In this document: positions 27,371 to 35,050 of the stretch, piece by piece
Position numbering within the stretch: position 1 is the stretch's first letter
How the letters are laid out: the number at the start of each line of letters is the position of its first letter
From: Pseudanabaena sp. BC1403
Lineage (GTDB): Bacteria > Cyanobacteriota > Cyanobacteriia > Pseudanabaenales > Pseudanabaenaceae
DNA length: 64,000 bases
Direction: 5' to 3'
NCBI RefSeq assembly: GCF_002914585.1
Contig: NZ_PDDM01000015.1
Coordinates: 62,001 to 126,000 of the forward strand
Made by a program: the position numbers and the translations under genes
The notes under the pieces: generated by a model
What the model was told of the DNA's origin: nothing
The model's input: the letters and a program-made list of their open reading frames with translations, nothing else
Database searches by the model: none

Positions 27371-27613
27371 ATACCAATTCACAAGAGTGTGACAACATTT
27401 CTGTGAATTAAAAAACAAACCCTGTAAGGGTTTTAAAACAGCAATTCTCATTATGCAACCGATTTTGGTGTTTCCAGCGCCTTTGGCGCTGGAAACACCA
27501 AAATCGGTTGTTTGAAAGCCCGCCAACGGCGGGCTTTCAAACAACCGATTTTTATAATGAGAATTTCTGGTTTTAAAAGCACAAAATGGCGTAGCCGTTT
27601 TGTGCTTTGGTAT
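27371..27613 (+). repeat. ATACCAA-type element interrupted by MITE copy B
   Basis: The left part (27371-27438) and right part (27570-27613) of the roughly 103-bp element are separated by a 131-bp MITE. Removing the MITE and one copy of the GTTTTAAAA duplication restores an ordinary element ending in TTTGGTAT. Confidence 0.85.
27439..27569 (+). mobile_element. Double-hairpin MITE, copy B (nested)
   Basis: It is 131 bp, starting CAGCAATTCTCATTAT and ending with its inverse (ATAATGAGAATTTCTG). It is flanked by perfect 9-bp repeats GTTTTAAAA (27430-27438, 27570-27578). Its two internal hairpins are the same type as in copy A, in the opposite orientation. It lies inside another repeat element, which makes its length and target duplication unambiguous. 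Confidence 0.9.
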
Positions 27614-27616
27614 TAT

Positions 27617-28936
27617 TTAGACTGGTTGCTTGGGATAATAAGAACGCTCATCTGTTAACGGTGGACGCAGCCAAAATCTGAGGGTGTAAAATACTAATTC
27701 TTTAACTTCAGTCCACACTCGCTCAGATTTGACGAAAGCTTCGGCGTTAAAAAGAAAATACTGTGGTTTGAGTCTAAACTGCTTACCAATTGGCCAAGGA
27801 CATTGCTCGCCTAGGTTACTGTGGCTATCGGATGGATAGCTAGCAGTTGTTAATGATGCATTAAGATCTTGGTTTCTAAAAGACAAAAAAGCACGAGTTG
27901 CTTCAGTGGGAGAAGTGATTAACAAGATTCTTCTGCTGTTGCGGGTATCTTCAGCAATTAGCTTGTTTTTTTCTAGAGATTTGATTAGTTTGCTAATTTC
28001 ATCGCCACTGCTTCGCACCGTTATGCCAGATGGCTCAATAATCACAAAAGAACGAATTGAAGAGATATTTGGGAAACTAGTCAAAGCACTACACATTTGA
28101 TCAGCTTCGGTTAGGTCAACTTGAGGGATACCTTCGCTAGGGGCGGCTCTATTGGTAAAGTAGCCCTCATAGCGAGGGTCATACTGCAATCCAATGTTGG
28201 GTATGCCCACTCGGCTAGCGATCGCATCTCTGACATTTTCTTTGGTGCGCGTTGGCGGTGATTCTGGTGGAGTAAGACAGGCGTACCCTTTTGTCGGGGG
28301 GTATGATGTTCGTCTACCCCCACTTAAGATGATGTATGGTTTCTTTTGGATATCAGCCTCATTCCATAATCTGATTGCTTCTTGGAGACGTGGCTCATAG
28401 GGAGGATTTTCGGCAAGGACGACAATGAGATCGTAAACTCCTCGCCTAAAATCCAATAGTTCTTGTTCTGTCAAATTACGAACTGGACGACGATAAGACT
28501 GCTCGATCGCATTTGAGCCTTGTTGTTCTAAGTAACAGGTAAATAGTTCTGAGGTAGCGTTGTTAGTGGCGATCGCAAAGATCAGTAAAACTATTAATAT
28601 TTCTTTCCTAACTGTAGCAACTTTCTCGTTAGCAGCTTTATTGTCAACCTTTTCCCCACTTTTAACGTTGAGATTTTTGAGTCTGAGCCAATAGTTAAAA
28701 AATAGCAATAGCAGCAAAAGCCCAACTAGCGTAAATGGGAACGTGAGAAACTCAACAACAGTTTTGGGGATCGGCTCTTCCACAAATCTGAAGTTCGCAA
28801 AAATGATCGCAATTAACGCTGTAAATATTACTAATCCAAATAGACGAAACCAGTCCTTGGGAATAGCCCTAAACAGAATTACAAAAATTGGGATTGCAAT
28901 AATCCAAATCAGAATATTGGTTAATAGATCAAACAC
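27617..28936 (-). CDS. DUF218 (YdcF/SanA-like) membrane protein
   Basis: Four hydrophobic helices in the first 140 residues are followed by a soluble domain. It begins YDLIVVLAENPPYEPRLQEAIRLW and includes PYIILSGGR, which match the DUF218 fold of YdcF/SanA/ElyC proteins implicated in envelope physiology. The region is longer than usual, with inserted loops. The longest frame starts at TTG 28981, but that codon lies inside a 26-bp palindrome. GTG at 28936, preceded by GGAGG, is a better start and gives 439 residues. The gene is single and its function is unproven. Confidence 0.72.
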   Translation of the reverse strand: MFDLLTNILIWIIAIPIFVILFRAIPKDWFRLFGLVIFTALIAIIFANFRFVEEPIPKTVVEFLTFPFTLVGLLLLLLFFNYWLRLKNLNVKSGEKVDNKAANEKVATVRKEILIVLLIFAIATNNATSELFTCYLEQQGSNAIEQSYRRPVRNLTEQELLDFRRGVYDLIVVLAENPPYEPRLQEAIRLWNEADIQKKPYIILSGGRRTSYPPTKGYACLTPPESPPTRTKENVRDAIASRVGIPNIGLQYDPRYEGYFTNRAAPSEGIPQVDLTEADQMCSALTSFPNISSIRSFVIIEPSGITVRSSGDEISKLIKSLEKNKLIAEDTRNSRRILLITSPTEATRAFLSFRNQDLNASLTTASYPSDSHSNLGEQCPWPIGKQFRLKPQYFLFNAEAFVKSERVWTEVKELVFYTLRFWLRPPLTDERSYYPKQPV

Positions 28937-28970
28937 TACCCCTCCAAAATTCTTTACTGTTGCTTGTTCA

Positions 28971-29023
28971 GTAAAAAACAAGAGAGAATAGGCGCGTCGC
29001 GCCTATTCTCTCTTGTTTTTTAC
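28971..29023. other. 26-bp palindrome at the DUF218 gene start
   Basis: Perfect arms at 28971-28996 and 28998-29023 with a one-base centre. It overlaps the longest possible start of the DUF218 gene and lies upstream of, not after, both flanking genes. Confidence 0.55.
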
Positions 29024-29162
29024 TTGTGTCCCACGCATCATGACGGCTATTAAAATGTATCAGTGCAATATGCTAGTCAATAGGGGTACATCTGTAAAGG
29101 GTTTTAATCAGGTTTTATGAGACTTTTTCTGACAAACCTACAAATTTGAGGTGTGACAAAGA

Positions 29163-29291
29163 CAGCAATTCTCAATATGAAACCGAATTTAGTGTTTCTA
29201 GCGCCAAAGGCGCTAGAAACACTAAATTCGGTTTTTGAAAGCCCGCCGTAGGCGGGCTTTCAAAAACCGAATTTTATAATGACAATTGCTG
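29163..29291 (+). mobile_element. Double-hairpin MITE, copy C
   Basis: It is 129 bp, from CAGCAATTCTCAATAT to ATAATGACAATTGCTG. The internal hairpins are GCGCCAAAGGCGC and CCCGCCGTAGGCGGG. The flanks (TGACAAAG and ATACAAAG) agree at 6 of 8 positions, as an old target duplication might. Its last bases create an ATG (29279) in frame with lipA, which is a false extension of that gene. Confidence 0.8.
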
Positions 29292-29324
29292 ATACAAAGC
29301 GTTGCTTCTCATTTATAAGTTTTA

Positions 29325-29353
29325 ATAGGAGAGGTACAAAGTACCTCTCCTAT
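29325..29353 (+). promoter_or_regulatory. Terminator-like hairpin just upstream of lipA
   Basis: ATAGGAGAGGTAC, loop AAA, GTACCTCTCCTAT is followed by TTTTT, 15 bases before the lipA ATG. No plus-strand gene lies between the RRM gene 2 kb away and this point, so it may act as an attenuator in the lipA leader. Confidence 0.5.
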
Positions 29354-29368
29354 TTTTTATATAACGAT

Positions 29369-30229
29369 ATGCCCGCCAAAGAAGAGTTACGGTTACCCAG
29401 TTGGTTGCGACCACAAATCGGCAAAGCTAGTGAAATCTCTGAAGTTCAGCAAATTATTAAGCAGCGAGGGATTCATACTATTTGTGAAGAGGGGCGATGT
29501 CCAAATCGAGCGGAATGCTATGCCCAAAAGACGGCAACTTTTTTGTTGATGGGGCCAACTTGTACTCGTGCTTGTGGTTTTTGCCAAGTCGATAAAGGTC
29601 ATCAACCGATGCCACTCGATCCTGATGAGGCGAGAAAAGTGGCGGAGGCGGTAAATTTATTGGGCTTAGATTATGTGGTGCTGACTTCGGTAGCACGAGA
29701 TGATTTGGCGGATCAGGGAGCTGGGTGTTTTGTGGATACGATGCAGGAGATTAGGAGATCGCGTCCAAATGTAAAAATCGAAGTACTCACTCCCGACTTT
29801 CGGGGCGATCGCCGTTGCATTGAGATGGTGACTTTGGCTGAGCCAGTTTGCTATAACCATAATATTGAGACAGTAAGGCGTTTGCAGGGGAAAGTGCGGC
29901 GTGGTGCTAAGTACGAGCGATCGCTATCGGTTTTGGCAATGGTGAAGGAGATCGATCCGCGCATTATTACAAAATCAGGGCTGATGGTGGGGCATGGTGA
30001 AACCTTGGAGGAGCTAAAGGAGACAATGCAAGATTTATATGCGATCGGATGCAGTTCCCTGACAATTGGGCAGTATTTGCGTCCATCCCTTGAACATTTG
30101 CCTGTGCAGAAATATTGGACTCCTGAAGAATTTGACGAGCTAGGAGCGATCGCAAAACAGATTGGGTTTGCCCATGTGCGATCGGGAGCTTTGGTACGCA
30201 GTTCCTATCATGCCAGCCAAACTGTATAA
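29369..30229 (+). CDS. lipA: Lipoyl synthase
   Basis: This radical-SAM enzyme inserts two sulfurs into protein-bound octanoyl groups to form the lipoyl cofactor. Two cluster motifs are intact: [12 protein letters not shown] (Cys 39, 44, 50; the auxiliary, sacrificial cluster) and CTRACGFC (Cys 65, 69, 72; the SAM cluster). The C-terminal VRSSYHA carries the conserved Arg-Ser-Ser that ligates the auxiliary cluster. Length is 286 residues. I place the start at ATG 29369 ([15 protein letters not shown]); the open frame to 29279 runs through a hairpin and a MITE. lipB is not adjacent. Confidence 0.95.
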   Translation: MPAKEELRLPSWLRPQIGKASEISEVQQIIKQRGIHTICEEGRCPNRAECYAQKTATFLLMGPTCTRACGFCQVDKGHQPMPLDPDEARKVAEAVNLLGLDYVVLTSVARDDLADQGAGCFVDTMQEIRRSRPNVKIEVLTPDFRGDRRCIEMVTLAEPVCYNHNIETVRRLQGKVRRGAKYERSLSVLAMVKEIDPRIITKSGLMVGHGETLEELKETMQDLYAIGCSSLTIGQYLRPSLEHLPVQKYWTPEEFDELGAIAKQIGFAHVRSGALVRSSYHASQTV

Positions 30230-30258
30230 AAGGTGGTGCTTCGCACCACCTTTTATAC
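30224..30258 (+). terminator. Hairpin overlapping the lipA stop
   Basis: GTATAAAAGGTGGTGC pairs with GCACCACCTTTTATAC around TTC. It begins inside the last codons of lipA. Confidence 0.6.
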
Positions 30259-30442
30259 GAAATTACGCGAAAAAAAAGCGGGTAAATGGCAACGTCAGTA
30301 AATCCATTTCCCGCCAACTCTTGTTCAATGAAACAATTGAGACGCATATATAACTTCCCACGAAGCTAAAAGGGTTTTCATCGGCTAAAGCGCTTATTTG
30401 AAATGCTTTCTATATAAGCATTTTGGCTTGATTCACCAAATT

Positions 30443-30493
30443 CCCAAATATGTAAGGATGCGCCCCGCAGGGGCGCATCCTTACATATTTGGG
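30443..30493. terminator. 24-bp hairpin at the purK end
   Basis: Perfect arms at 30443-30466 and 30470-30493 surround loop GCA, 8 bases beyond the purK stop. It lies in the 270-base convergent lipA-purK gap, which otherwise holds only a small palindrome near 30398-30421. Confidence 0.6.
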
Positions 30494-30500
30494 TTTGGTA

Positions 30501-31661
30501 TTAATTGCTATACCAAATGTGTTCGATGCGATCGCTAATATCTATAGCAATATCGTGAGTTTCTGCCAAAATCGTAACGTGACCAAGCTTGCGCCCAATT
30601 GCCGATCGCGTTTTGTTATACCAATGTATATGCGTATTCGGGAAGCTTGCGATCGTCTTGCGTTTGTCTAAATAATCAGCATCTATACCCGAAGCATTCT
30701 CAAACCCCAGTAAATTAACCATTACAGCCACAGGTTCAATCATCGATACATTACCGAGTTGCCTTCCACTGACAACACGGAGTAACTGCTCGAATTGCGA
30801 AGTTTGACAACCTTCAATGGTGTAATGCCCTGAATTATGGGTGCGTGGCGCAATTTCGTTAACGCTAACTTCTCCTGCGGCTGTTAAAAAGAATTCGATT
30901 CCAAATACACCGATCGCATCAAGGGTGGTCACAATTTGCTTGGCAATGTTTTCCACTTTTTCTCTAACTTTGGGATCAACACGAGCTGGAGCGATCGTGC
31001 GACGACAAACTTGATTGGTTTGCAGAGTTTCGACAACTGGATAAATGACGATCTCTCCTGATTCCGATCGCGCCACAATGACAGCAAGTTCGCGCTCAAA
31101 GGGAATGAAAGCTTCTGCGATCGCAGGAGATTTATGCATACTTTCCCAAGCCGCTCGCAATTCTATTTCATTGCCAATAACCCATGTTCCTTTGCCGTCA
31201 TAGCCATGTCGTCGCGCTTTGAGAACTAAGGGATAGCTGAGGTGATCGGCAGATGCTAAAAGTTCTAATTCTGTATCGACACTATAAAATTCGGGTGTGG
31301 GAATCTGATGATCGCGAAAATGTTGGCGTTGGTTCAGCTTATCGACGGAGATCGCCAAGGTTTCTAATTTTGGTAAAAACAATAAGCCGCGATCGCCAGT
31401 CTGATTGATGAGTTTTTGTAGAGAAACTAGATCGACAAATTCATTCTCAAAGGTAATTACTTGGCAATACTCAGCAAGCTTGGCTGTTGCGCTAGCATCA
31501 GCAACTTCTCCATAAATTACGCGATCGGCAACATTTACGGCTGTGTCATCAGAACTTGCAGCTTGAATAGCTAATTCAACGCCAAGATGTTTGGCTGCGA
31601 TCGCCATCATCCACGCAAGTTGTCCGCCACCAATCACCCCAATTTTTTGCCGAGTAGCCAC
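30501..31661 (-). CDS. purK: N5-carboxyaminoimidazole ribonucleotide synthase
   Basis: PurK adds bicarbonate to AIR with ATP, a step of purine synthesis. This ATP-grasp protein has 386 residues, the usual length. The N-terminal Rossmann motif is GVIGGGQLAWMMA. The ATP-grasp has LKARRHGYDGKGTWV. The catalytic C-terminal block is VNEIAPRTHNSGHYTIEGC, which is diagnostic of PurK. The start MATRQKIGVIGGGQ is natural. purE is not adjacent. Confidence 0.95.
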   Translation of the reverse strand: MATRQKIGVIGGGQLAWMMAIAAKHLGVELAIQAASSDDTAVNVADRVIYGEVADASATAKLAEYCQVITFENEFVDLVSLQKLINQTGDRGLLFLPKLETLAISVDKLNQRQHFRDHQIPTPEFYSVDTELELLASADHLSYPLVLKARRHGYDGKGTWVIGNEIELRAAWESMHKSPAIAEAFIPFERELAVIVARSESGEIVIYPVVETLQTNQVCRRTIAPARVDPKVREKVENIAKQIVTTLDAIGVFGIEFFLTAAGEVSVNEIAPRTHNSGHYTIEGCQTSQFEQLLRVVSGRQLGNVSMIEPVAVMVNLLGFENASGIDADYLDKRKTIASFPNTHIHWYNKTRSAIGRKLGHVTILAETHDIAIDISDRIEHIWYSN

Positions 31662-31799
31662 TACAAAATCCCTAAATCAATCTAAACCACAATTCTAGGT
31701 TACCGTGAGATTGGCGCTAATGAGTCCCTGTCCCATCGCTGTAAATCTCAATCTGATAAGTAATTGCTTTCCGTTTCTATCATTTCAACTGTTGCCAAT

Positions 31800-32469
31800 T
31801 CTGCTTCTAATTGTTCGATCAAAAGCAAATCCTGTCCCAAGTTCCAATAGAAAACTACGAATGCTATCAAGTAAAGCTTTCTCTAGATCTCGCTCTTGGG
31901 CATTTTGCGCCAAAGTTAAGAAATCAAATGTGTAGGGATCTTTAATCAGTTGTTGGGCTAAATTGGATTGTGGCTGGGGCAAGGTTAACTCAAAATTGGT
32001 AATTGCTTTTCCCTGACGTTGGTAGAGTTTTGTCTCGATCTGGTGTTCCAACGGCTCGACTCCAACCATTGGCGATTGTTTCTTGCATGTACCAAATGCG
32101 CTCTGGTTTTGGTTTTACCTTGTCGAGCAGAATGCAATTATGAAACCAAGGAATTTGTGCAGCAACTTGCTGCACTATTTGTTCGTCTGCCCAAGTATCG
32201 GCAAATGCTCGCATATATTTTAGATTGCGAGACGAGAAGCCCTTCATTTCGGGAAATTCTTGTTTGAGGTCTTTGGCTAGGCGATCGATTACCTTGGTTC
32301 CCCAGCCTTCTTGCCCCTGTCGCTGCAAAATTTCGCGTCCAATTTGCCAATAGAGTAATACCAGTTCTCGGTTTACGGCTAAGGCGGCTTTGATTTGTGC
32401 TGAACGTATGCGACTTTTTAGATCTCGCAATAGTTGCTCGTAGTCTGCGGGGACAATTTGATTAGGCAT
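31800..32469 (-). pseudogene. Frameshifted YhcG/DUF1016-type nuclease gene
   Basis: The 5' part (32469 to about 32052) encodes the DUF1016 N-terminal domain (MPNQIVPADYEQLLRDLKSRI ... VPWF-type ending QIPWFHNCILLDKVKP). The frame then breaks inside ANGWSRAV. The following residues, LEHQIETKLYQRQGKAITNF, continue in another frame, which implies a small indel (loss of two bases or gain of one) near 32050. The expected PDDEXK C-terminal domain stops after LLELGTGFAF, so the 3' end is also lost. YhcG family proteins are predicted nucleases of defence or plasmid-stability islands. This copy should be inactive. Confidence 0.75.
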
Positions 32470-32496
32470 AAATCTGAGAATGGAATATTACAAGTC

Positions 32497-32523
32497 GCGA
32501 TCGCTACTTTCATATTTTGCCAT
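32497..32523 (+). repeat. Inter-cassette repeat, short copy 1
   Basis: GCGATCGCTACTTTCATATT and the following TTGCCAT match the repeats at 33224, 34079 and 34930. It lies 27 bases upstream of the YhcG-type gene start. It lacks the ATPase tail found in the other copies. Confidence 0.7.
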
Positions 32524-32536
32524 CTAGCGATCGAGA

Positions 32537-32893
32537 TCAATTAATTAGCAAATCAATTTCGTGTTGAAGAATGATTTCTAGTTCCTCAATCAAAGGAGGT
32601 AAATCTTTTGTTACGGTATCCCAAACAATACTTTCATCAATTCCAAAATATTCATGTACTAGCCGATTTCGCATAGTAATAATATCGATCCAAGGTAATC
32701 GGGGATAACGCTCTCTAATTTCTGTAGTGAGTTTGCTGGCTGCCTCACCAATGATTTCTAAATCTTTGACTAAAGCTAATAGGAGTAAGCGATCGCTTTC
32801 AAGCTCTTCTCTACTTTTACCGTTAGCAAATGTGATCGCTTCTTTTGCTGCGTCGATCATGTGATGTAGGCGAGTTATGTTATCAATTGCCAT
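32537..32893 (-). CDS. HepT-like toxin (RNase/DUF86)
   Basis: The protein has 118 residues. The all-helical HEPN domain carries RNRLVHEYF (about residues 75-83), which contains RX4HXY: the HEPN RNase catalytic Arg and His, and the Tyr that a MntA antitoxin modifies by AMPylation. The start ATG (32893) overlaps the end of the nucleotidyltransferase gene by 11 bases, as usual in MNT-HepT modules. In such pairs HepT is an RNA-cleaving toxin. All key residues are intact, so the module is probably functional. Confidence 0.9.
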   Translation of the reverse strand: MAIDNITRLHHMIDAAKEAITFANGKSREELESDRLLLLALVKDLEIIGEAASKLTTEIRERYPRLPWIDIITMRNRLVHEYFGIDESIVWDTVTKDLPPLIEELEIILQHEIDLLIN

Positions 32894-33203
32894 ATTGCAC
32901 TACAGCCTCATTAATCACGAGATCGCGAATATATGGACTTAATTCCTTAGGGGTTCTCAAATCGATTTTTCTACCTGAAAATAATACTGATAATTCGCGT
33001 TCCATACGTGCGAGGTCTAAGAAGCTAACTTTGCGATCGCTGAGAAAACTTACTAAAATATCAACGTCACTATCAGGTCGAAAGTCTTGCCGTAAAACTG
33101 AACCAAACAAGGAAAGTTTAGCAATCCCATTTTTTTGACAAAATTGCGTGATTTCTTCCTTAGAAATAGCAAAGGGTAAATTTGTCGCTTTTATAACTGT
33201 CAT
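32883..33203 (-). CDS. MntA-like nucleotidyltransferase antitoxin
   Basis: The protein has 106 residues of the minimal nucleotidyltransferase (MNT) fold. The catalytic motif GSX10DXD is intact as GSVLRQDFRPDSDVDIL, and a third acidic residue lies in KIDLRTP. MntA proteins neutralise HepT by adding AMP groups to its conserved Tyr. It precedes and overlaps the HepT gene on the same strand. The first 20 residues form a short N-terminal helix. A copy of the inter-cassette repeat lies 21 bases upstream. Confidence 0.9.
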   Translation of the reverse strand: MTVIKATNLPFAISKEEITQFCQKNGIAKLSLFGSVLRQDFRPDSDVDILVSFLSDRKVSFLDLARMERELSVLFSGRKIDLRTPKELSPYIRDLVINEAVVQYGN

Positions 33204-33223
33204 AGTTTTTTGTGAGAAATTTT

Positions 33224-33318
33224 GCGATCGCTACTTTCATATTTTGCCATAGGCTAGCAAACATTCAGTTTGACTTCTCTCTGACCCAGCGTTCGATTAA
33301 GGGGACTTCAAATTTATA
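33224..33318 (-). repeat. Inter-cassette repeat copy 2 with ATPase gene tail
   Basis: The first 31 bases are the shared GCGATCGCTACTTTC repeat. The rest, read on the minus strand, encodes KFEVPLIERWVREKSN plus stop, nearly identical to the C-terminus of the STAND ATPase that ends at 34970. No upstream part of that gene is present. It lies between the MntA and VapC genes. Confidence 0.8.
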
Positions 33319-33325
33319 GTACTCG

Positions 33326-33724
33326 TCATTCAATAAACGGATTCAAGATTTGAATATTACAACCTTCAAAATCACGAGTATTGCGCGTAACCAGAATTAG
33401 ATCGTGAACTTCAGCAGTCGCAGCAATAAGAATGTCAGCTTGAGAGCGAGAAATTCCTTTTGTTCTGAAGTTGCCACGCATTAGCCCTGCACATTGAGCT
33501 ATTTCAGGTGTTACTGGTAATATTTGGCATGAATAACTTAGAAAATGCTGAAACCAATCTTGAATCTTTGCATTCGGCTTTGCTGTTAGTCCGTAAGTGA
33601 TTTCTTCAATCGTAATTACACTTATGGCTATGAACGTAATATTTTGACTCCAATCAACTACGCCAGAATTTGGGCGAGGTCTAGCTAGCTCACTGATAAT
33701 ATTTGTATCGCAGAGAAAGGTCAT
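33326..33724 (-). CDS. VapC-type PIN-domain toxin
   Basis: The protein has 132 residues. The PIN-domain acidic residues are in place: CDTNIISE (Asp 6), the Glu in TIEEITYG, Asp in SQADILIAA, and the closing TRNTRDF. PIN toxins of this type are metal-dependent RNases. It overlaps the upstream antitoxin gene by 4 bases (ATGA). The set is complete and looks functional. Confidence 0.9.
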   Translation of the reverse strand: MTFLCDTNIISELARPRPNSGVVDWSQNITFIAISVITIEEITYGLTAKPNAKIQDWFQHFLSYSCQILPVTPEIAQCAGLMRGNFRTKGISRSQADILIAATAEVHDLILVTRNTRDFEGCNIQILNPFIE

Positions 33725-33999
33725 GGCAGCATTTCCGCAAAGGGGTTAGGTCGATCGCAACGTGGGCTAATCTCGAAGGTATAGTTTTCCGCAATACAAA
33801 TCTGTCGTAATTCATCGAAGGTATCGGCTAGGGAAGTCCGTTTTTGCTGTTGTTGCCATGTGAGAAATTCTTGAAATAGGTCAGCACGAATTACCGCAGC
33901 AACAAAGCGATCGCGCTGATAAATTAGTTGAGGAGTTTGTCCAGAAGCATTAACAACTTCCAAAAATTGTTCTTGTGCTTCTTCAATTTTCCAAGTCAT
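33721..33999 (-). CDS. Antitoxin of the VapC pair (Phd/YefM-like)
   Basis: The protein has 92 residues. The N-terminal MTWKIEEAQEQFLEVVNASGQTPQLIYQRDRFVAAVI is the beta-alpha-alpha-beta pattern of Phd/YefM antitoxins, which bind their own promoter. The C-terminal part (SLADTFDELRQICI...) is the likely toxin-wrapping tail. The ATGA overlap with the PIN toxin gene indicates coupled translation. A copy of the inter-cassette repeat lies about 80 bases upstream. Confidence 0.85.
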   Translation of the reverse strand: MTWKIEEAQEQFLEVVNASGQTPQLIYQRDRFVAAVIRADLFQEFLTWQQQQKRTSLADTFDELRQICIAENYTFEISPRCDRPNPFAEMLP

Positions 34000-34078
34000 A
34001 GGTTTTTAGTCCTTACGATAAATAGGTTTTTTACATAATATTCGCGTAATACTCATGAGCTTTGCCACAAAATAAATG

Positions 34079-34200
34079 CGCGATCGCTACTTTCATATTT
34101 TGCCATAGGCTAGCAAATATTCAGTTTGACTTCTCTCTGACTCAGTAATCGCTTAATGGCATTTTAAATTTGTACTGGTTATTGACTTTCTCGATATTGC
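34079..34200 (-). repeat. Inter-cassette repeat copy 3 with decayed ATPase tail
   Basis: After the shared repeat the minus strand reads RNIEKVNNQYKFKMPLSDY, stop, then VREKSN. The functional gene has HIIEKIDNQYKFEVPLIERWVREKSS, so Trp has become a stop and several residues differ. This is a decayed gene tail. It lies between the antitoxin and HNH cassettes. Confidence 0.78.
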
Positions 34201-34242
34201 GCTATCCTAAATAAAGTTTCTTAGAAAGATACGAGGTGAGAA

Positions 34243-34563
34243 ATGATTACCCAATCAATGGTGCAGCCATCGTCACTTATACCTGTAGGGATGAATATTG
34301 TTCCTTTAGGTAATGTCTTTCTATTTCGTCTCACAGATGATTTGCAAGATCGCCTAGAAAATCTTTTAGATCGAAAGAAAGCAGATGCCCTCACCAATGA
34401 GCAAATCGCTGAACTTGAAGGTATTACGGAACTGTCTCGCATTTTTACTCTGATTAATGCCCAAATTGCTGAAAAAGCCTCATGGTGTCCTCTCAAGCCC
34501 GAAAATTTGTCCGAGAACGCGCCCGAAGTCTCTGTGAATACTGCCATTCACCAGAATATCTAA
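34243..34563 (+). CDS. Small partner protein upstream of HNH endonuclease
   Basis: The protein has 106 residues and is helical. DDLQDRLENLLDRKKADALTNEQIAELEGITELSRIFTLINAQIAEKA is the recognisable part: such short proteins frequently precede HNH genes in cyanobacteria. GAGGTGA lies about 6 bases before the ATG. Its last 27 codons overlap the start of the HNH gene in another frame, so the two are translationally coupled. Function unknown; an inhibitor or accessory role for the nuclease is only a guess. Confidence 0.65.
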   Translation: MITQSMVQPSSLIPVGMNIVPLGNVFLFRLTDDLQDRLENLLDRKKADALTNEQIAELEGITELSRIFTLINAQIAEKASWCPLKPENLSENAPEVSVNTAIHQNI

Positions 34564-34925
34564 ACAGCGATCGCTTTACAATGGAACATCTTCTACCACA
34601 ATCTTTAGGCGGTACTGATGATGTGGATAATCTGGCTCTTGCTTGTTCTCGATGCAATAGTCGCCGTTATAATTTCATAACTGGTATCGATCCTGAGACG
34701 GAAAGAGAAATAGCTCTTTTTAACCCACGGCAACAGAACTGGGCAGAGCATTATGTTTGGTCGGTTGATAGATTACAGATTGTTGGCAAAACCGCAGTTG
34801 GTCGTGCTACTTGCCACAGATTAGATCTCAATGACGATCGCCACAATGACAGATTTATCATCCGAGCGAGAGCGTTATGGCTCAGAGGTGGTTGGCATCC
34901 TCCCGATGGTGATCCTTGTTTGTAA
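34482..34925 (+). CDS. HNH endonuclease
   Basis: The protein has 147 residues. The HNH/zinc motif is complete: CEYC (Cys 18 and 21), MEH (His 36), DNLALACSRCN (Asn 50, Cys 55 and 58). The C-terminal RATCHRLDLNDDRHNDRFIIRARALWLRGGWHPP is a tail typical of a widespread cyanobacterial HNH_5-type subfamily. It is a metal-dependent DNase. It is the only plus-strand cassette in the island between two copies of the inter-cassette repeat. It overlaps its small upstream partner by 82 bases. Confidence 0.87.
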   Translation: MVSSQARKFVRERARSLCEYCHSPEYLNSDRFTMEHLLPQSLGGTDDVDNLALACSRCNSRRYNFITGIDPETEREIALFNPRQQNWAEHYVWSVDRLQIVGKTAVGRATCHRLDLNDDRHNDRFIIRARALWLRGGWHPPDGDPCL

Positions 34926-34929
34926 ACTG

Positions 34930-35050
34930 CGATCGCTACTTTCATATTCTGCCATAGGCGAGAATATATTTAGCTTGACTTCTCTCTGACCCAGCGTTCG
35001 ATTAAGGGGACTTCAAATTTGTATTGGTTATCGATTTTCTCGATGATGTG
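34930..35050 (-). repeat. Inter-cassette repeat copy 4 at the intact ATPase 3' end
   Basis: The shared repeat begins just after the HNH stop (34930-34960). It runs into the genuine 3' end of the STAND ATPase gene. This is the parent arrangement of which copies 2 and 3 carry only the tail. Confidence 0.75.

Noticed and set aside
29279-29368. N-terminal extension of LipA
   Set aside because: The extra 30 codons read through a MITE end and a terminator-like hairpin; the family N-terminus fits ATG 29369.
30240-30440. Minus-strand frame beginning near 30347
   Set aside because: It runs straight into the lipA terminator hairpin and then antisense to lipA; no supporting motif.
31705-31935. Plus-strand frame opposite the YhcG pseudogene
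   Set aside because: The minus strand carries the recognisable DUF1016 continuation.
34221-34547. Minus-strand frame opposite the small HNH partner
   Set aside because: The plus-strand frame has a ribosome site and recognisable homologous core; the minus frame has neither.
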